Shown here one piece after another: positions 8,246 to 17,113 of a DNA stretch of 64,000 nucleotides. Made by a program: the position numbers and the translations under genes. Positions within the stretch are counted from its first letter, which is position 1, and every line of letters begins with the position of its first letter. This stretch comes from Nonomuraea endophytica. Its GTDB lineage: Bacteria > Actinomycetota > Actinomycetes > Streptosporangiales > Streptosporangiaceae. The notes beneath the pieces were generated by a model. That model was given only the letters and a program-made list of their open reading frames with translations, ran no database searches and was not told the DNA's origin. The stretch spans positions 320,787 through 384,786 of the forward strand of contig NZ_JACHIN010000012.1 in the NCBI RefSeq assembly GCF_014203235.1, in the 5' to 3' direction.

Positions 8246-9076
8246 ATGGTTCCTGTGACCGAGCTCGAACGTGTTCCGCCCGGCGTCGACCCCACTGTCC
8301 CCAGCTCCGCCCGTGTCTACGACTACTTGCTCGGCGGCAAGGACAACCTCGCGGTGGATCGAGCGGTCGCCGACAAGTTACTGGCGCTCGCGCCGGACAC
8401 GAGACTCGTCGCCCGCGCCTCCAGGACCTTCCTCATCCGCGCCGTGCACCACATGGCCCAGCAGGGCGTCCGGCAGTTCGTCGACCTCGGCACCGGCATC
8501 CCCACCTCGCCCAGCGTGCACGAGGTGGCCAGGAGGACCAGCCCGGCCTGCCGGGTCGTCTACGTCGACTACGACCCCGTCGTACGGCTGCACGCCGAGG
8601 TGCTGCTGGCCAGCGCGCCCGGCGTGGCCGGCATCCTGGCCGACGCCAGGGACCCCGACGCCATCTTCGCCGACCCGCACATCAGCGGCCTCATCGACTT
8701 CGAGCAGCCGGTCGGTGTGCTGATGGTCGGGCTGCTCCACTTCGTCCTGGACGGCGAGGACCCCCACGGCATCGTCAAGCGCTTCCGCGAGCGGATGGCG
8801 CCGGGCAGCCACCTCGTGCTCACCCACGCCATGGACGAGAGCCACCCCGAGGCGAAACGGCAGCTGAGCCAGGCCACCGCCGGCTCGCCGATCCAGTCCG
8901 TGTTCCGCACGCGCGAGCAGGTGCTCGGCTTCTTCGACGGGTTCGAGCTGATCGGGCCGGGACTGGTGCCCGTGCAGGACTGGCGGATGCCGGAGGACGA
9001 GGCGCCGGCCGTACCGCTGCTGGACGGCCCACCCCACGTGCTCATCGACGCGGGAGTGGGCCGCCTGGCGGGTTAG
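8246..9076 (+). CDS. SAM-dependent methyltransferase, DUF574 family
   Basis: A 276-residue protein of the DUF574 family, abundant in mycelial actinomycetes. The signature SSARVYDYLLGGKDN is at the N-terminus, followed by the SAM-binding strand FVDLGTGIPT and VVYVDYDPVV with the acidic residue expected to bind the SAM ribose. No substrate is established for this family. The ATG at 8246 (MVPVTELE) is preferred; a GTG at 8255 is an alternative. Its TAG overlaps the stop of the convergent purM by four bases. Confidence 0.9.
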   Translation: MVPVTELERVPPGVDPTVPSSARVYDYLLGGKDNLAVDRAVADKLLALAPDTRLVARASRTFLIRAVHHMAQQGVRQFVDLGTGIPTSPSVHEVARRTSPACRVVYVDYDPVVRLHAEVLLASAPGVAGILADARDPDAIFADPHISGLIDFEQPVGVLMVGLLHFVLDGEDPHGIVKRFRERMAPGSHLVLTHAMDESHPEAKRQLSQATAGSPIQSVFRTREQVLGFFDGFELIGPGLVPVQDWRMPEDEAPAVPLLDGPPHVLIDAGVGRLAG

Positions 9077-10098
9077 GAGTAGCGGGCGGCGCCGGTGCCG
9101 GGGACGATCTCGCCCAGGACCCACGCGGGCAGCCCGCGCGACTCCAGCAGCCGCAGGGCCGCGTCGGCCGCCTCGGGGGCGACGATCGCGGCCATGCCCA
9201 CACCCAGGTTGAACGTGCGGTCCATGGCCTGCTGCTCGATCGAGCCGTGCCCGGCCAGGACCTGGAAGACGGCGGGCACCGTCCACGACTCCCGCGACAG
9301 CACCGCGTCCAGGCCCGGCGGCAGGGAACGCGCGATGTTGCCCTCGATGCCGCCGCCGGTGATGTGGGAGTAGGCGTGCACCTCGACCGAGCGGGCCAGC
9401 TCCAGGCAGTCGAGGGAGTAGATGCGGGTGGGCTCCAGCAGTTCCTCGCCCAGCGGGCGGGCGAGCTCGGGCAGTTCGTCGTCCAGCGACAGCCCGGCGT
9501 TCTTCACCACGTGCCGCACGAGCGAGTAGCCGTTGGAGTGGACGCCCGACGAGGCCAGGCCCAGCACCACGTCGCCCGCGCGCACCCGGTCGGGACCGAG
9601 CATGTCAGCGGCCTCGACCACGCCCGTGCCGGCGCCGGCCAGGTCGTACTCGTCGGCGCCCATCGCGCCCGGGTGCTCGGCGGTCTCGCCGCCGACCAGC
9701 GCCGCCCCGGCCAGGCGGCAGCCCTCGGCCACGCCGCCGACGATCTCGGCGATACGCTCGGGCACCACCTTGCCGCAGGCGATGTAGTCGGTCATGAACA
9801 GCGGCTCGGCGCCGCAGACCACCAGGTCGTCGAGGACCATGCCGACCAGGTCGATGCCGATGGTGTCGTGCTTGCCGTACTGCTGCGCGATCATGACCTT
9901 GGTGCCCACGCCGTCGGTGGACGTGGCCAGCAGCGGCCGCTTGTAGCGCAGCAGGAACGAGGCGTCGAACAACCCGGCGAAGCCGCTGGCGTCGTCGACC
10001 ACCTCGGGCCGCCGCGAGCGCGCGACCTTGGCCTTCATCAGCTCGACGGCGCGCTCGCCCGCCGCGATGTCGACCCCCGCGGCCTCATAGGTTGTCAC
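9073..10098 (-). CDS. purM: Phosphoribosylformylglycinamidine cyclo-ligase (AIR synthetase)
   Basis: A 341-residue AIR synthetase, which converts FGAM and ATP to 5-aminoimidazole ribonucleotide, the fifth step of purine synthesis. PurM hallmarks are LLATSTDGVGTKVMIA, the GGETAEHPG loop, LGLASSGVHSNGYSLVR and YSHITGGGIEGNIAR; length is normal. The GTG start at 10098 overlaps the purF TGA (GTGA), giving a coupled purF-purM unit. The longer frame upstream is antisense noise within purF. Confidence 0.96.
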   Translation of the reverse strand: MTTYEAAGVDIAAGERAVELMKAKVARSRRPEVVDDASGFAGLFDASFLLRYKRPLLATSTDGVGTKVMIAQQYGKHDTIGIDLVGMVLDDLVVCGAEPLFMTDYIACGKVVPERIAEIVGGVAEGCRLAGAALVGGETAEHPGAMGADEYDLAGAGTGVVEAADMLGPDRVRAGDVVLGLASSGVHSNGYSLVRHVVKNAGLSLDDELPELARPLGEELLEPTRIYSLDCLELARSVEVHAYSHITGGGIEGNIARSLPPGLDAVLSRESWTVPAVFQVLAGHGSIEQQAMDRTFNLGVGMAAIVAPEAADAALRLLESRGLPAWVLGEIVPGTGAARYS

Positions 10099-11531
10099 TT
10101 GGTGCTCTCCAACACGTACTTCCCGACGTTGTCCTGGTCGATCGGGATCGGGTAGCTGCCGTTGAAGCAGGCGCGGCAGAGGCGGTCGGCGGGGATCGTG
10201 GTGGCCTCGGTCAGGCCTTCCAGGGAGATGTAGCCGAGCGAGTCGGCGCCCAGGGAGGCCCGGATCTCCTCCACCGACAGCGAGCCGGCGATCAGCTCGG
10301 CGCGGGTGGCGAAGTCGATGCCGTAGAAGCACGGCCAGGAGACCGGCGGGGAGGAGATGCGCACGTGCACCTCGCGCGCGCCCGCCTCGCGCAGCATCTT
10401 GACGATGGCGCGCTGGGTGTTGCCGCGCACGATCGAGTCGTCGACGACGACCAGCCGCTTGCCCTCCACGACCTCGCGCAGCGGGTTGAGTTTGAGCCGG
10501 ATGCCGAGCTGGCGGATGGTCTGCGACGGCTCGATGAACGTGCGGCCGACGTAGGAGTTCTTGACCAGGCCCTGGCCGTAGGGGATGCCGGACTCCTCGG
10601 CGTAGCCGACGGCGGCGGGGGTCCCCGACTCGGGCGTCGGGATGACCAGGTCGGCCTCGACCGGGTGCTCGCGGGCCAGCACCCTGCCGACCTCGACGCG
10701 GGTGACCTGCACGCCGCGCCCGGCGATCGTGGTGTCGGGGCGGGCCAGGTAGACGTACTCGAACAGGCAGCCCTTCGGCTCGGCGACCGCGAACCTGCGC
10801 GAGCGCACGCCGCGCTCGTCGATGGTGAGCAGCTCGCCCGGCTCGACCTCGCGCACGAACGTGGCGCCGACGATGTCGAGCGCGGCCGTCTCCGATGCGA
10901 CGACCCAGCCCCGCTCCAGACGGCCCAGGACCAGCGGGCGGATGCCCTGCGGGTCGCGGGCCGCGTAGAGGGTCTTCTCGTTCATGAACACCAGCGAGTA
11001 CGCGCCGAGCACCTGCGGGAGCAGTTCCGCGGCGGCGTCCTCGATGGAGCGGCTGCGGTCCTGCGCGAGCAGGGTGGTGAGCACTTCGGTGTCGGTGGTG
11101 GCCCTGGTGGTGCCCGGCTCAAGGCGCTGGGCCAGGACCGGGGTGTTGATCAGGTTGCCGTTGTGGGCGAGCGCGAGCCCGCCGTGGTCGGTGGAGCTCA
11201 GCGTGGGCTGAGCGTTCTCCCAGACGCTGGAACCGGTGGTGGAGTAGCGGCAGTGGCCGATGGCCAGGTGACCGCGCAGGGTTCCGAGCACCGACTCGTC
11301 GAAGACCTGGGCGACGAGCCCCATGTCCTTGTAGACGAGGATCCTGCTGCCCTCGCTGACCGCGATGCCCGCGGACTCCTGGCCGCGGTGCTGCAACGCG
11401 TACAGCCCGTAGTAGGTGAGTTTGGATACTTCCTCGCCTGGGGCCCACACGCCGAAGACACCGCAGGCATCCTTGGGAGCACGGTCTTGGGGGTCCAGGT
11501 CATGGCCGAGTCGGCCGTCGCCCTTCAGCAC
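10095..11531 (-). CDS. purF: Amidophosphoribosyltransferase
   Basis: A 478-residue PRPP amidotransferase, the first committed step of purine synthesis. The class II glutaminase nucleophile is the Cys of DACGVFGVW, exposed after propeptide cleavage as in the Bacillus-type enzyme. The PRPP-binding motif is LVVVDDSIVRG, and the Cys residues that hold the [4Fe-4S] cluster in that type are present, including CRACFNGSYPI near the C-terminus. The GTG at 11531 gives a propeptide of normal length; a longer start at 11570 is less likely. It lies 52 bp downstream of the SDR gene on the same strand and is coupled to purM. Confidence 0.95.
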   Translation of the reverse strand: MLKGDGRLGHDLDPQDRAPKDACGVFGVWAPGEEVSKLTYYGLYALQHRGQESAGIAVSEGSRILVYKDMGLVAQVFDESVLGTLRGHLAIGHCRYSTTGSSVWENAQPTLSSTDHGGLALAHNGNLINTPVLAQRLEPGTTRATTDTEVLTTLLAQDRSRSIEDAAAELLPQVLGAYSLVFMNEKTLYAARDPQGIRPLVLGRLERGWVVASETAALDIVGATFVREVEPGELLTIDERGVRSRRFAVAEPKGCLFEYVYLARPDTTIAGRGVQVTRVEVGRVLAREHPVEADLVIPTPESGTPAAVGYAEESGIPYGQGLVKNSYVGRTFIEPSQTIRQLGIRLKLNPLREVVEGKRLVVVDDSIVRGNTQRAIVKMLREAGAREVHVRISSPPVSWPCFYGIDFATRAELIAGSLSVEEIRASLGADSLGYISLEGLTEATTIPADRLCRACFNGSYPIPIDQDNVGKYVLESTK

Positions 11532-11582
11532 ATGCCTCAGTTTAGGTCGGCCGCTTCCGTGCTCGCACACCCGGGGCCGAGA

Positions 11583-12326
11583 TCAGGTCACATGGGCGGA
11601 TCGTGCCGCGTTCGACCCTTCTCGGATTATCTCGCCGGTGAGGTTGTGGTTGGCCGCCGAACCCAGGAAGAGCAGGAGCGCGGCCACGTCCTCCGCGGTG
11701 GACAACCTCTTGCTGGGTGTACGGCCGGCCACCGCGTCGAACACCCGCCCGGGGATCGGACTGCTGTCCGTCCTGGTCAGGCCGACCGCGGCCACGTTCA
11801 CCAGGACGCCGTCCATGCCCGCCTGCCAGGCCAGCGTGCGGGCCAGGCCGTGCAGGGCCATCTTGGCGGTGCCGTACGGGCCGGCGCCGGGTGTGCCCTC
11901 CTCGGCGATCCCCGAGGAGACCAGAACGACCCGTCCGAAACCCCGCTCCCGCATCGCCGGCAACACCGACTGCGCGAGCACCACGTTGCCGAGCACGTTG
12001 GCGTGGAGCATCTCGCTCCAGTGCTCGATCGGGATCTCCTCGAAACTCTCCGTCCTGGGCGCGTCGCCGCCCCACATCACCGCGTTGGCGATCACCGAGT
12101 CGAACGGCCCCGCCGCGGCGACCGCCGCCAGGACGCTTCCGTGCTCACCCAGATCCATGTGTACGGCCGCCGCAGTGCCGCCTGCCTGCTCGATCTCCTT
12201 CACGACCCGCTCGGCACGGTCGGGGCCGGACTTGTAGGTCAGGGTGACACGGTGCCCGGCGCTGCCGAACGCGCGGGCGGTGGCGGCGCCGATGCCGGAT
12301 GAGCCGCCGGTGACGAGAACGTGCAT
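11583..12326 (-). CDS. Short-chain dehydrogenase/reductase
   Basis: A 247-residue classical SDR: cofactor loop TGGSSGIG, NAN-like motif (VIANAVMWGG), catalytic Ser in VLVSSGIAEEG and the YGTAK catalytic Tyr/Lys pair (YxxxK). The NAG motif is replaced by NAV, a mild deviation. Substrate unknown. It lies downstream of the MarR gene on the same strand, and a 24-bp palindrome just before its start makes control by that MarR protein very likely. It may be co-transcribed into purF. Confidence 0.88.
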   Translation of the reverse strand: MHVLVTGGSSGIGAATARAFGSAGHRVTLTYKSGPDRAERVVKEIEQAGGTAAAVHMDLGEHGSVLAAVAAAGPFDSVIANAVMWGGDAPRTESFEEIPIEHWSEMLHANVLGNVVLAQSVLPAMRERGFGRVVLVSSGIAEEGTPGAGPYGTAKMALHGLARTLAWQAGMDGVLVNVAAVGLTRTDSSPIPGRVFDAVAGRTPSKRLSTAEDVAALLLFLGSAANHNLTGEIIREGSNAARSAHVT

Positions 12327-12346
12327 GAGAACTCCATTCGTTGTTC

Positions 12347-12370
12347 TTAGCCAACTAATTAGTCGGCTAA
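12347..12370. promoter_or_regulatory. 24-bp palindromic operator, candidate MarR site
   Basis: ttagccaactaa is followed at once by ttagtcggctaa, a 24-bp palindrome with one mismatch per arm. It begins 20 bp upstream of the SDR start and includes the stop codon of the MarR gene (12367-12369). Such A/T-edged palindromes are typical of MarR-family operators. Assignment to the adjacent regulator is inference. Confidence 0.7.
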
Positions 12371-12816
12371 TCGCAACGGCGCAAGGGAGTTTCGCCCTCG
12401 GCGGAAGGGCAGGCCCACAGCTGACCGACCAGCCGGACCATCGTCGCGCGGTCCTCAGGGGCGAGCTGGGCCAGCACCTCGCGGTCGTTGCGCTCCCAGA
12501 TCTCCTCCACCGGGGCCTGCAGCGCCTTGCCCGCCTCCGTCAGATGGACGTGACTCAGCCGGGGCCGGTTCGGGTCCGGCGTGCGGCGGACGAAACCGGC
12601 ACGCTCCAGGCGCTGGATCGTCTTCGTCACCGTGGGCGGCTCCACGCCCAGCCGGGCGATCAGCTCGCTCTGCGACAGCCCGTCCTCGCGCCACAACTGG
12701 TTGAGCAGCATCTCCTGGCCCACGTGCAGGCCCAGCTCGGTCAGCTCCGCGGCCACCCGGTAGCGGTGCACCTTGGTGATCTTGATGAGCGCGTAGGTGA
12801 GGGTCTCGTCGAGCAT
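12367..12816 (-). CDS. MarR-family transcriptional regulator
   Basis: A 149-residue regulator with the MarR winged HTH: LSQSELIARLGVEPPTVTKT recognition region and wing DPNRPRLSHVHLTEAG. The ATG at 12816 is backed by gaagg a few bases upstream and opens the dimerisation helix (MLDETLTYALIKIT). The gene precedes the SDR with a 40-bp gap, and the palindrome between them overlaps its own stop codon. This suggests control of the SDR from an internal operator, with read-through from the MarR promoter as a second input. Confidence 0.9.
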   Translation of the reverse strand: MLDETLTYALIKITKVHRYRVAAELTELGLHVGQEMLLNQLWREDGLSQSELIARLGVEPPTVTKTIQRLERAGFVRRTPDPNRPRLSHVHLTEAGKALQAPVEEIWERNDREVLAQLAPEDRATMVRLVGQLWACPSAEGETPLRRCD

Positions 12817-12933
12817 GCCTTCATCTTGCCCGCCGCCAGCGGTTTTGGCGCAACGTGGAGCAACCGTGGGCGGACTCTTACCGTGTCGCGCGGTTGCGGG
12901 GACCGGGCGCGCGCGAAGGTGGGGTATCCGGCT

Positions 12934-14505
12934 ATGACGACCCCGTCGGGAGACACAGACGTGACCACACCTGGGGACCCGGACGAGCCGCGCCCACCTG
13001 CGCACGGCAGTCCCGCACCAGACGCGCCAGACCAGCCGTCGCCGCCGCCCACACCGCCTGCGCCGCCGCCCTCGCAGCCGCGCGCGGCCGGGTCGGACGA
13101 CGACCTGCCCGAGCCGCCCGACTCCGAAGAACCGCCCGCCTCGTGGTGGGTGGACGAGACGGTGCCGGGCGAGGACCCTTACGCCGCGTCCGGGCAGAGC
13201 GGCCGGGAAGAGCGTGGGGAGCCCGAAGCGTGGGGAGGTGCGGCGGCGGAGGAGCCGATCACACCTGTGCCGCCCGTGGTGCCGCCGACCACGCCACCGC
13301 CGCCACCGGCGCCGGATCCGTCCCCGTGGAACGAGCCCGACGTGCCCGCGCCGCAGGACACCGAGCGCACCACCGCGTACGAGATCCCGGAGTGGGCACG
13401 CGACGACACGCCTCCGGCGGGGACGCCCGAGCCCACCCGCTCATGGGACGCGCCGGAGCCTTCCGAGCAGCCGGGCGCGGGGGAGACGCAGGCGTACCCG
13501 GTCCCGGGTTCCACGCCCTCCTACCCCGGCTGGGAGAGCTCCGCGCCGACGTCGAGCTGGGAGAGTCCGGGCAGTTCACCGTCATCCGGGCCGCAGCCGT
13601 CGCGCTACGACCCGCCCACGCCGCCGGAACGCCCGACGTTCGCTCCGGCCAGCCCGTACGAGGGCGGCCCCGCGGAGTACGGCACCGGCGCCACCTACGG
13701 CGAACCCACAGAAGGCACCCCAGGCAGCGGAACACCCAGTGGTCCAGGCGCGGCAGGTGCGGCGGGCGCGGCAGGCGCCGCAGCCGCGGGCGCAGCGGCA
13801 GGCGCGGCCTTCGGCGCCGCGGCCCCAGGAGGCCAGGGCGGTCAGGGCGGTCAGGGCGGTCAGGGCGGTCAGGGCAGCCAGGGCAGCCAGGGCAGCCAGG
13901 GCACCGGAGGTCTGGGCACGGGCGGTCAAGGCGCTGGTGGTCAGGGTGCTGGGGCTGGGGAGGTGCCCTATGGGGCTGGGCCGCCTCGGGATCCCTATGC
14001 GGCCGCTGCCCAGAGCCCGGCGGAAGGCCCGGTCCCCGGCGCCTCCCCGTACGGCGGCGCCGACCCGTCCGTCCCAGGCTCCACCCCGTCCAGCCCGTAC
14101 GGCGGCGCCCCCGGCGGCCCCGCCTACCCACCGGCCGGCGGCGCCGCCTACACCCCGCCCCCCGGCGCACCGGGGCCGTACCAGCCGGACTGGCAGCCCA
14201 AGAAGCCCGGCAACGGCCTGGCGGTGGCGTCGCTGGTGCTGGGTGTGGCGAGCCTGTTCCTGCTGCTGGTGTGCTTCACCGGCGTGCTGACCGCGATCAT
14301 CGCGATCGTGCTGGGCGCCGTCGCACTGTCCAAGGGCGGCAGCAAGGGCATGTCCTGGACCGGCATCGGCCTGGGCATCGCCACGCTGGTCCTGGCGGTG
14401 TGCGGGTTCTTCGCGATCCGCGCCTACTTCTCGGAGTGCGCGAACCTGCCGCCGGAGCTCAGCGAGCGCTGCGTGCAGAGCAAGCTGCCGTGGAGCACCC
14501 CCTGA
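12934..14505 (+). CDS. Large Pro/Gly-rich DUF4190-type membrane protein
   Basis: A 523-residue protein. About 420 N-terminal residues are low-complexity and predicted disordered: acidic Pro-rich stretches, an Ala/Gly run and a GGQ/GSQ tandem repeat. The C-terminal 100 residues carry a DUF4190 unit with two membrane helices (LAVASLVLGVASLFLLLVC and IGLGIATLVLAVCGFFAI) joined by ALSKGGSKGMSWTGI, then a short Cys-containing tail. Function unknown; the layout suggests a membrane anchor with a long cytoplasmic tail. The ATG at 12934 has aaggtgg upstream; a GTG at 12961 is possible. It is divergent from the MarR-SDR unit. Confidence 0.8.
   Translation: MTTPSGDTDVTTPGDPDEPRPPAHGSPAPDAPDQPSPPPTPPAPPPSQPRAAGSDDDLPEPPDSEEPPASWWVDETVPGEDPYAASGQSGREERGEPEAWGGAAAEEPITPVPPVVPPTTPPPPPAPDPSPWNEPDVPAPQDTERTTAYEIPEWARDDTPPAGTPEPTRSWDAPEPSEQPGAGETQAYPVPGSTPSYPGWESSAPTSSWESPGSSPSSGPQPSRYDPPTPPERPTFAPASPYEGGPAEYGTGATYGEPTEGTPGSGTPSGPGAAGAAGAAGAAAAGAAAGAAFGAAAPGGQGGQGGQGGQGGQGSQGSQGSQGTGGLGTGGQGAGGQGAGAGEVPYGAGPPRDPYAAAAQSPAEGPVPGASPYGGADPSVPGSTPSSPYGGAPGGPAYPPAGGAAYTPPPGAPGPYQPDWQPKKPGNGLAVASLVLGVASLFLLLVCFTGVLTAIIAIVLGAVALSKGGSKGMSWTGIGLGIATLVLAVCGFFAIRAYFSECANLPPELSERCVQSKLPWSTP
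13834..13902. repeat. 9-bp tandem repeat in the DUF4190-protein gene
   Basis: About 7.7 in-frame copies of cagggc(ggt/agc). Four cagggcggt units are followed by cagggcagc units, encoding QGG then QGS. It is a coding microsatellite likely to vary in copy number between strains. Confidence 0.9.
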
Positions 14506-14507
14506 CG

Positions 14508-14945
14508 TCAGAGGGGGAGAAAGTCGGATAGGTCGGCACGGGCGCCGCTCGCTGAGACGGCGCCCTTCGCCATTGCCGCGTCCCATCCGATCCGGCCGAG
14601 CGCCAGGTCGATCCACGTGCGCGCGTCGGTCTCGACCACGTTGGGCGGCGTCCCCCGGGTGTGCCTGGGCCCTTCGATCGCCTGTACGGCGGCGTGCGGC
14701 GGCACCCTGACCTCGACGGTCCGCCCCGGTGCCCCGGCCGCCAGCCGTTCCAGCAGATACCGCACGGCCAGCCGCTCGGCGGCCCGCTCGGGAGCGGCGC
14801 CCCGGTCGTAAGCGGTCACCACGGCCCCGACCAGCGCGTCGGCGAGCCCGGCCGAGGGCCCGTCGTATTCGGGCTGGTCGTTGGCGATCAGCTGCGTGTC
14901 GAGCGCGGCCCTCAGCTTGTCGGGGTCGATCTTCCTGGCTGCCAT
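14508..14945 (-). CDS. Sterol-carrier-family (SCP2-like) protein
   Basis: A 145-residue protein matching the actinobacterial sterol-carrier family as I know it: an N-terminal helix RKIDPDKLRAALD, the central RTVEVRVPPHAAVQAIEGP, then HTRGTPPNVVETDARTWIDL and a C-terminal ASGARADLSDFLPL. In this family the SCP2-like fold is thought to bind hydrophobic ligands; no activity is established. Homologues commonly sit close to purine genes, which fits purF 3 kb away. It converges on the DUF4190 gene with a 2-bp gap. Confidence 0.75.
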   Translation of the reverse strand: MAARKIDPDKLRAALDTQLIANDQPEYDGPSAGLADALVGAVVTAYDRGAAPERAAERLAVRYLLERLAAGAPGRTVEVRVPPHAAVQAIEGPRHTRGTPPNVVETDARTWIDLALGRIGWDAAMAKGAVSASGARADLSDFLPL

Positions 14946-14997
14946 CCCCCTATTCTCCCGCCGCCACCCCGGCGTGAGTGGTATACCCCCAGCCAGC

Positions 14998-15041
14998 GTT
15001 CATCGAGGCGGTGGCCGTCGTTCACCGGCGGTTCCGAATGC
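14998..15041 (+). promoter_or_regulatory. PHO-box-like direct repeats upstream of phoX
   Basis: 11-bp direct repeat units start with GTTC at a fixed phase: GTTCATCGAGG (14998-15008), an 11-bp spacer, GTTCACCGGCG (15020-15030) and GTTCCGAATGC (15031-15041). In Streptomyces, PhoP binds 11-nt repeats whose first seven bases approximate GTTCACC. The position, 50 bp before a phosphatase gene, supports PhoR-PhoP control. Confidence 0.6.
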
Positions 15042-15090
15042 GGCCGTAGCGTCCGGCCGGAACGATTGCGCACCATCTTGGAGGAACCCC

Positions 15091-17106
15091 GTGTTGCTGC
15101 CCCTGCTCAACGACTCGCACAAGGGCGGCCGATCCGCCCTGACGTGCATGTTCCGATGCGGCAACGCCTGCGCGCACGACGTCGCCAACCGCAGCGGCAA
15201 CGCCTACTTCAGCGACATCGCCACCGAAGCCCTGTCCCGCCGCGGCGCCCTGCGCGCGGGTGCTCTTGGCGCGCTGGTGGTCGGGGCGGGTGTGGCGGGA
15301 GCCGTACCCGCGATGGCCGATCCCGCTGAGCCGGACGGAGAGCTGTCCGCGGCCGGATGGCACCACGGCGACCTGCGGTTCACGCCGGTGCCGCCGAACA
15401 AGGACGACGCGCTGCGCATCCCGAACGGCTACCGCTCCTCCGTCGTGGTCCGCTGGGGCGACCCGGTGCTGCCCGACGCCCCCGACTTCGACTTCGACAA
15501 CCAGACGGCCGAGGCGCAGGCCAAGCAGTTCGGCTACAACTGCGACTTCGTGACGCTGTTCGAGATGGGCCGCAACCGTGGGCTGCTCTGGGTCAACCAC
15601 GAGTACACGGACGAGTCGCTGATGTTCCGCGGGTACACGGCGGCGACGGCGACCCCCGAGCAGATCAAGATCGCGCTGGCCGCGCACGGCGGCTCGGTCG
15701 TGGAGGTCGAGCGCGTCCGCGGCACCGGCGAGTGGAAGCTGGTGACGAAGGGCCGGCGGCGCTACAACCGGCGCGTCACCGCGCAGACCCCGATGCGCTT
15801 CACCGGTCCCGCCGCGGGCCACGACCTGCTCAAGACGGCGGCCGACCCGGCCGGCCGCAAGCCGGTCGGCATGCTGAACAACTGCGCCGGCGGCACCACC
15901 CCCTGGGGCACCGTGCTGACCGCCGAGGAGAACTTCGACCAGTACTTCGTCAACGGCGACAAGAACAACCCCAACATCGCCCGCTACACGATCCCGACGA
16001 ACATCCAGGCTTCCAACCGCCGCTTCGACAAGGTCGAGGAGCGCTTCGACCTGGCCAAGCACCCGAACGAGGCCAACCGGTTCGGGTGGATCGTGGAGAT
16101 CGACCCGTTCGACCCGGACTCGACGCCGGTCAAGCGCACCGCGCTCGGCCGCTTCAAGCACGAGGCCGCCACCACCTCGGTCTCGCGGGACGGCCGCCTC
16201 GTGGTGTACATGGGCGACGACTCGCGCTTCGAGTACATCTACAAGTTCGTCTCGAAGAAGCGCTACATCCCGGGCTTCGACCGGCACAACCGCACGCTGC
16301 TCGACGAGGGCACGCTGTATGTGGCCAAGTTCAGCGGCGACAGCCCCAAGGAGGAGATCGACGGCTCCGGCAAGCTGCCCGTCGACGGCGCCTTCGACGG
16401 GTCGGGCGAGTGGATCCCGCTGGTGTCCGGCGAGGAGTCGCACGTGCAGGGGATGAGCGCGGCCGAGGTGCTGATCTACACGCGTACCGCCGCCGACAAG
16501 GTGGGCGCGACCAAGATGGACCGGCCCGAGGACATGGAGCGCAATCCGGTCACCGGCGCGGTCTACGTGGCGCTGACCAACAACACCGCGCGTACCCCCG
16601 CCCAGGTCGACGAGGCCAACCCGCGCCCGGCGAACAAGCACGGCCACGTGCTGGAGCTGGTCGAGGGCCGCAACAACGGCTTCGCGTGGTCGCTGCCGCT
16701 GGTCTGCGGCGACCCGAACGACGCCTCGACGTACTTCGCCGGGTACGACAAGACGAAGGTCTCGCCGATCTCCTGCCCGGACAACCTGGCCTTCGACCGT
16801 GACGGCAACCTGTGGATCTCCACGGACGGCAACGCGCTGGGCTCCAACGACGGCCTGTTCGTCACGCCGACGCGCGGCCGGGAGCGCGGGCACGTCCGCC
16901 AGTTCCTCACGGTGCCGGTGGGCGCGGAGACCTGCGGCCCGATGGTCACCGACGACCAGCGCAGCGTCTTCGTCGCGGTCCAGCACCCGGGCGAGATCGA
17001 CGGCGCCACCCCGGACAACCCCGCCAGCCGCTGGCCCGACGGCGCGCAGCCCCGTCCGTCGGTCGCCGTCGTCTGGCACGGCCAGGGTCGCAAGATCGGT
17101 TCCTGA
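15091..17106 (+). CDS. phoX: PhoX-like secreted phosphatase (DUF839 family)
   Basis: A 671-residue PhoX/DUF839 protein. A long n-region is followed by a twin-arginine signal SRRGALRAGALGALVVGAG ending at VPAMA-D, predicting Tat export of a folded metalloenzyme. Family motifs include the LWVNHEYTDE region, NCAGGTTPWGTVLTAEENF, a GRFKHEAATT segment, VYMGDDSRFEYIYKF and a late DNLAFDRDGNLWISTDG blade. Known PhoX enzymes are Ca/Fe-dependent monoester phosphatases of the periplasm or cell surface. GTG 15091 is set by the ribosome-binding site ggagg six bases upstream. The PHO-box-like repeats suggest induction by phosphate starvation. Confidence 0.88.
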   Translation: MLLPLLNDSHKGGRSALTCMFRCGNACAHDVANRSGNAYFSDIATEALSRRGALRAGALGALVVGAGVAGAVPAMADPAEPDGELSAAGWHHGDLRFTPVPPNKDDALRIPNGYRSSVVVRWGDPVLPDAPDFDFDNQTAEAQAKQFGYNCDFVTLFEMGRNRGLLWVNHEYTDESLMFRGYTAATATPEQIKIALAAHGGSVVEVERVRGTGEWKLVTKGRRRYNRRVTAQTPMRFTGPAAGHDLLKTAADPAGRKPVGMLNNCAGGTTPWGTVLTAEENFDQYFVNGDKNNPNIARYTIPTNIQASNRRFDKVEERFDLAKHPNEANRFGWIVEIDPFDPDSTPVKRTALGRFKHEAATTSVSRDGRLVVYMGDDSRFEYIYKFVSKKRYIPGFDRHNRTLLDEGTLYVAKFSGDSPKEEIDGSGKLPVDGAFDGSGEWIPLVSGEESHVQGMSAAEVLIYTRTAADKVGATKMDRPEDMERNPVTGAVYVALTNNTARTPAQVDEANPRPANKHGHVLELVEGRNNGFAWSLPLVCGDPNDASTYFAGYDKTKVSPISCPDNLAFDRDGNLWISTDGNALGSNDGLFVTPTRGRERGHVRQFLTVPVGAETCGPMVTDDQRSVFVAVQHPGEIDGATPDNPASRWPDGAQPRPSVAVVWHGQGRKIGS

Positions 17107-17113
17107 AAACCGC

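Noticed and set aside
10092..12302. 736-codon open frame antisense to purF and the SDR
   Set aside because: Covers three well-supported genes on the other strand and shows no recognisable motif.
13834..13902. CRISPR-like short repeats
   Set aside because: The units are 9 bp, in frame and without spacers; it is a coding repeat.
15022..17079. 685-codon open frame antisense to the PhoX gene
   Set aside because: Shadow frame; Arg/Val/Gly-rich with no family pattern, while the sense gene has a Tat signal and full-length motifs.
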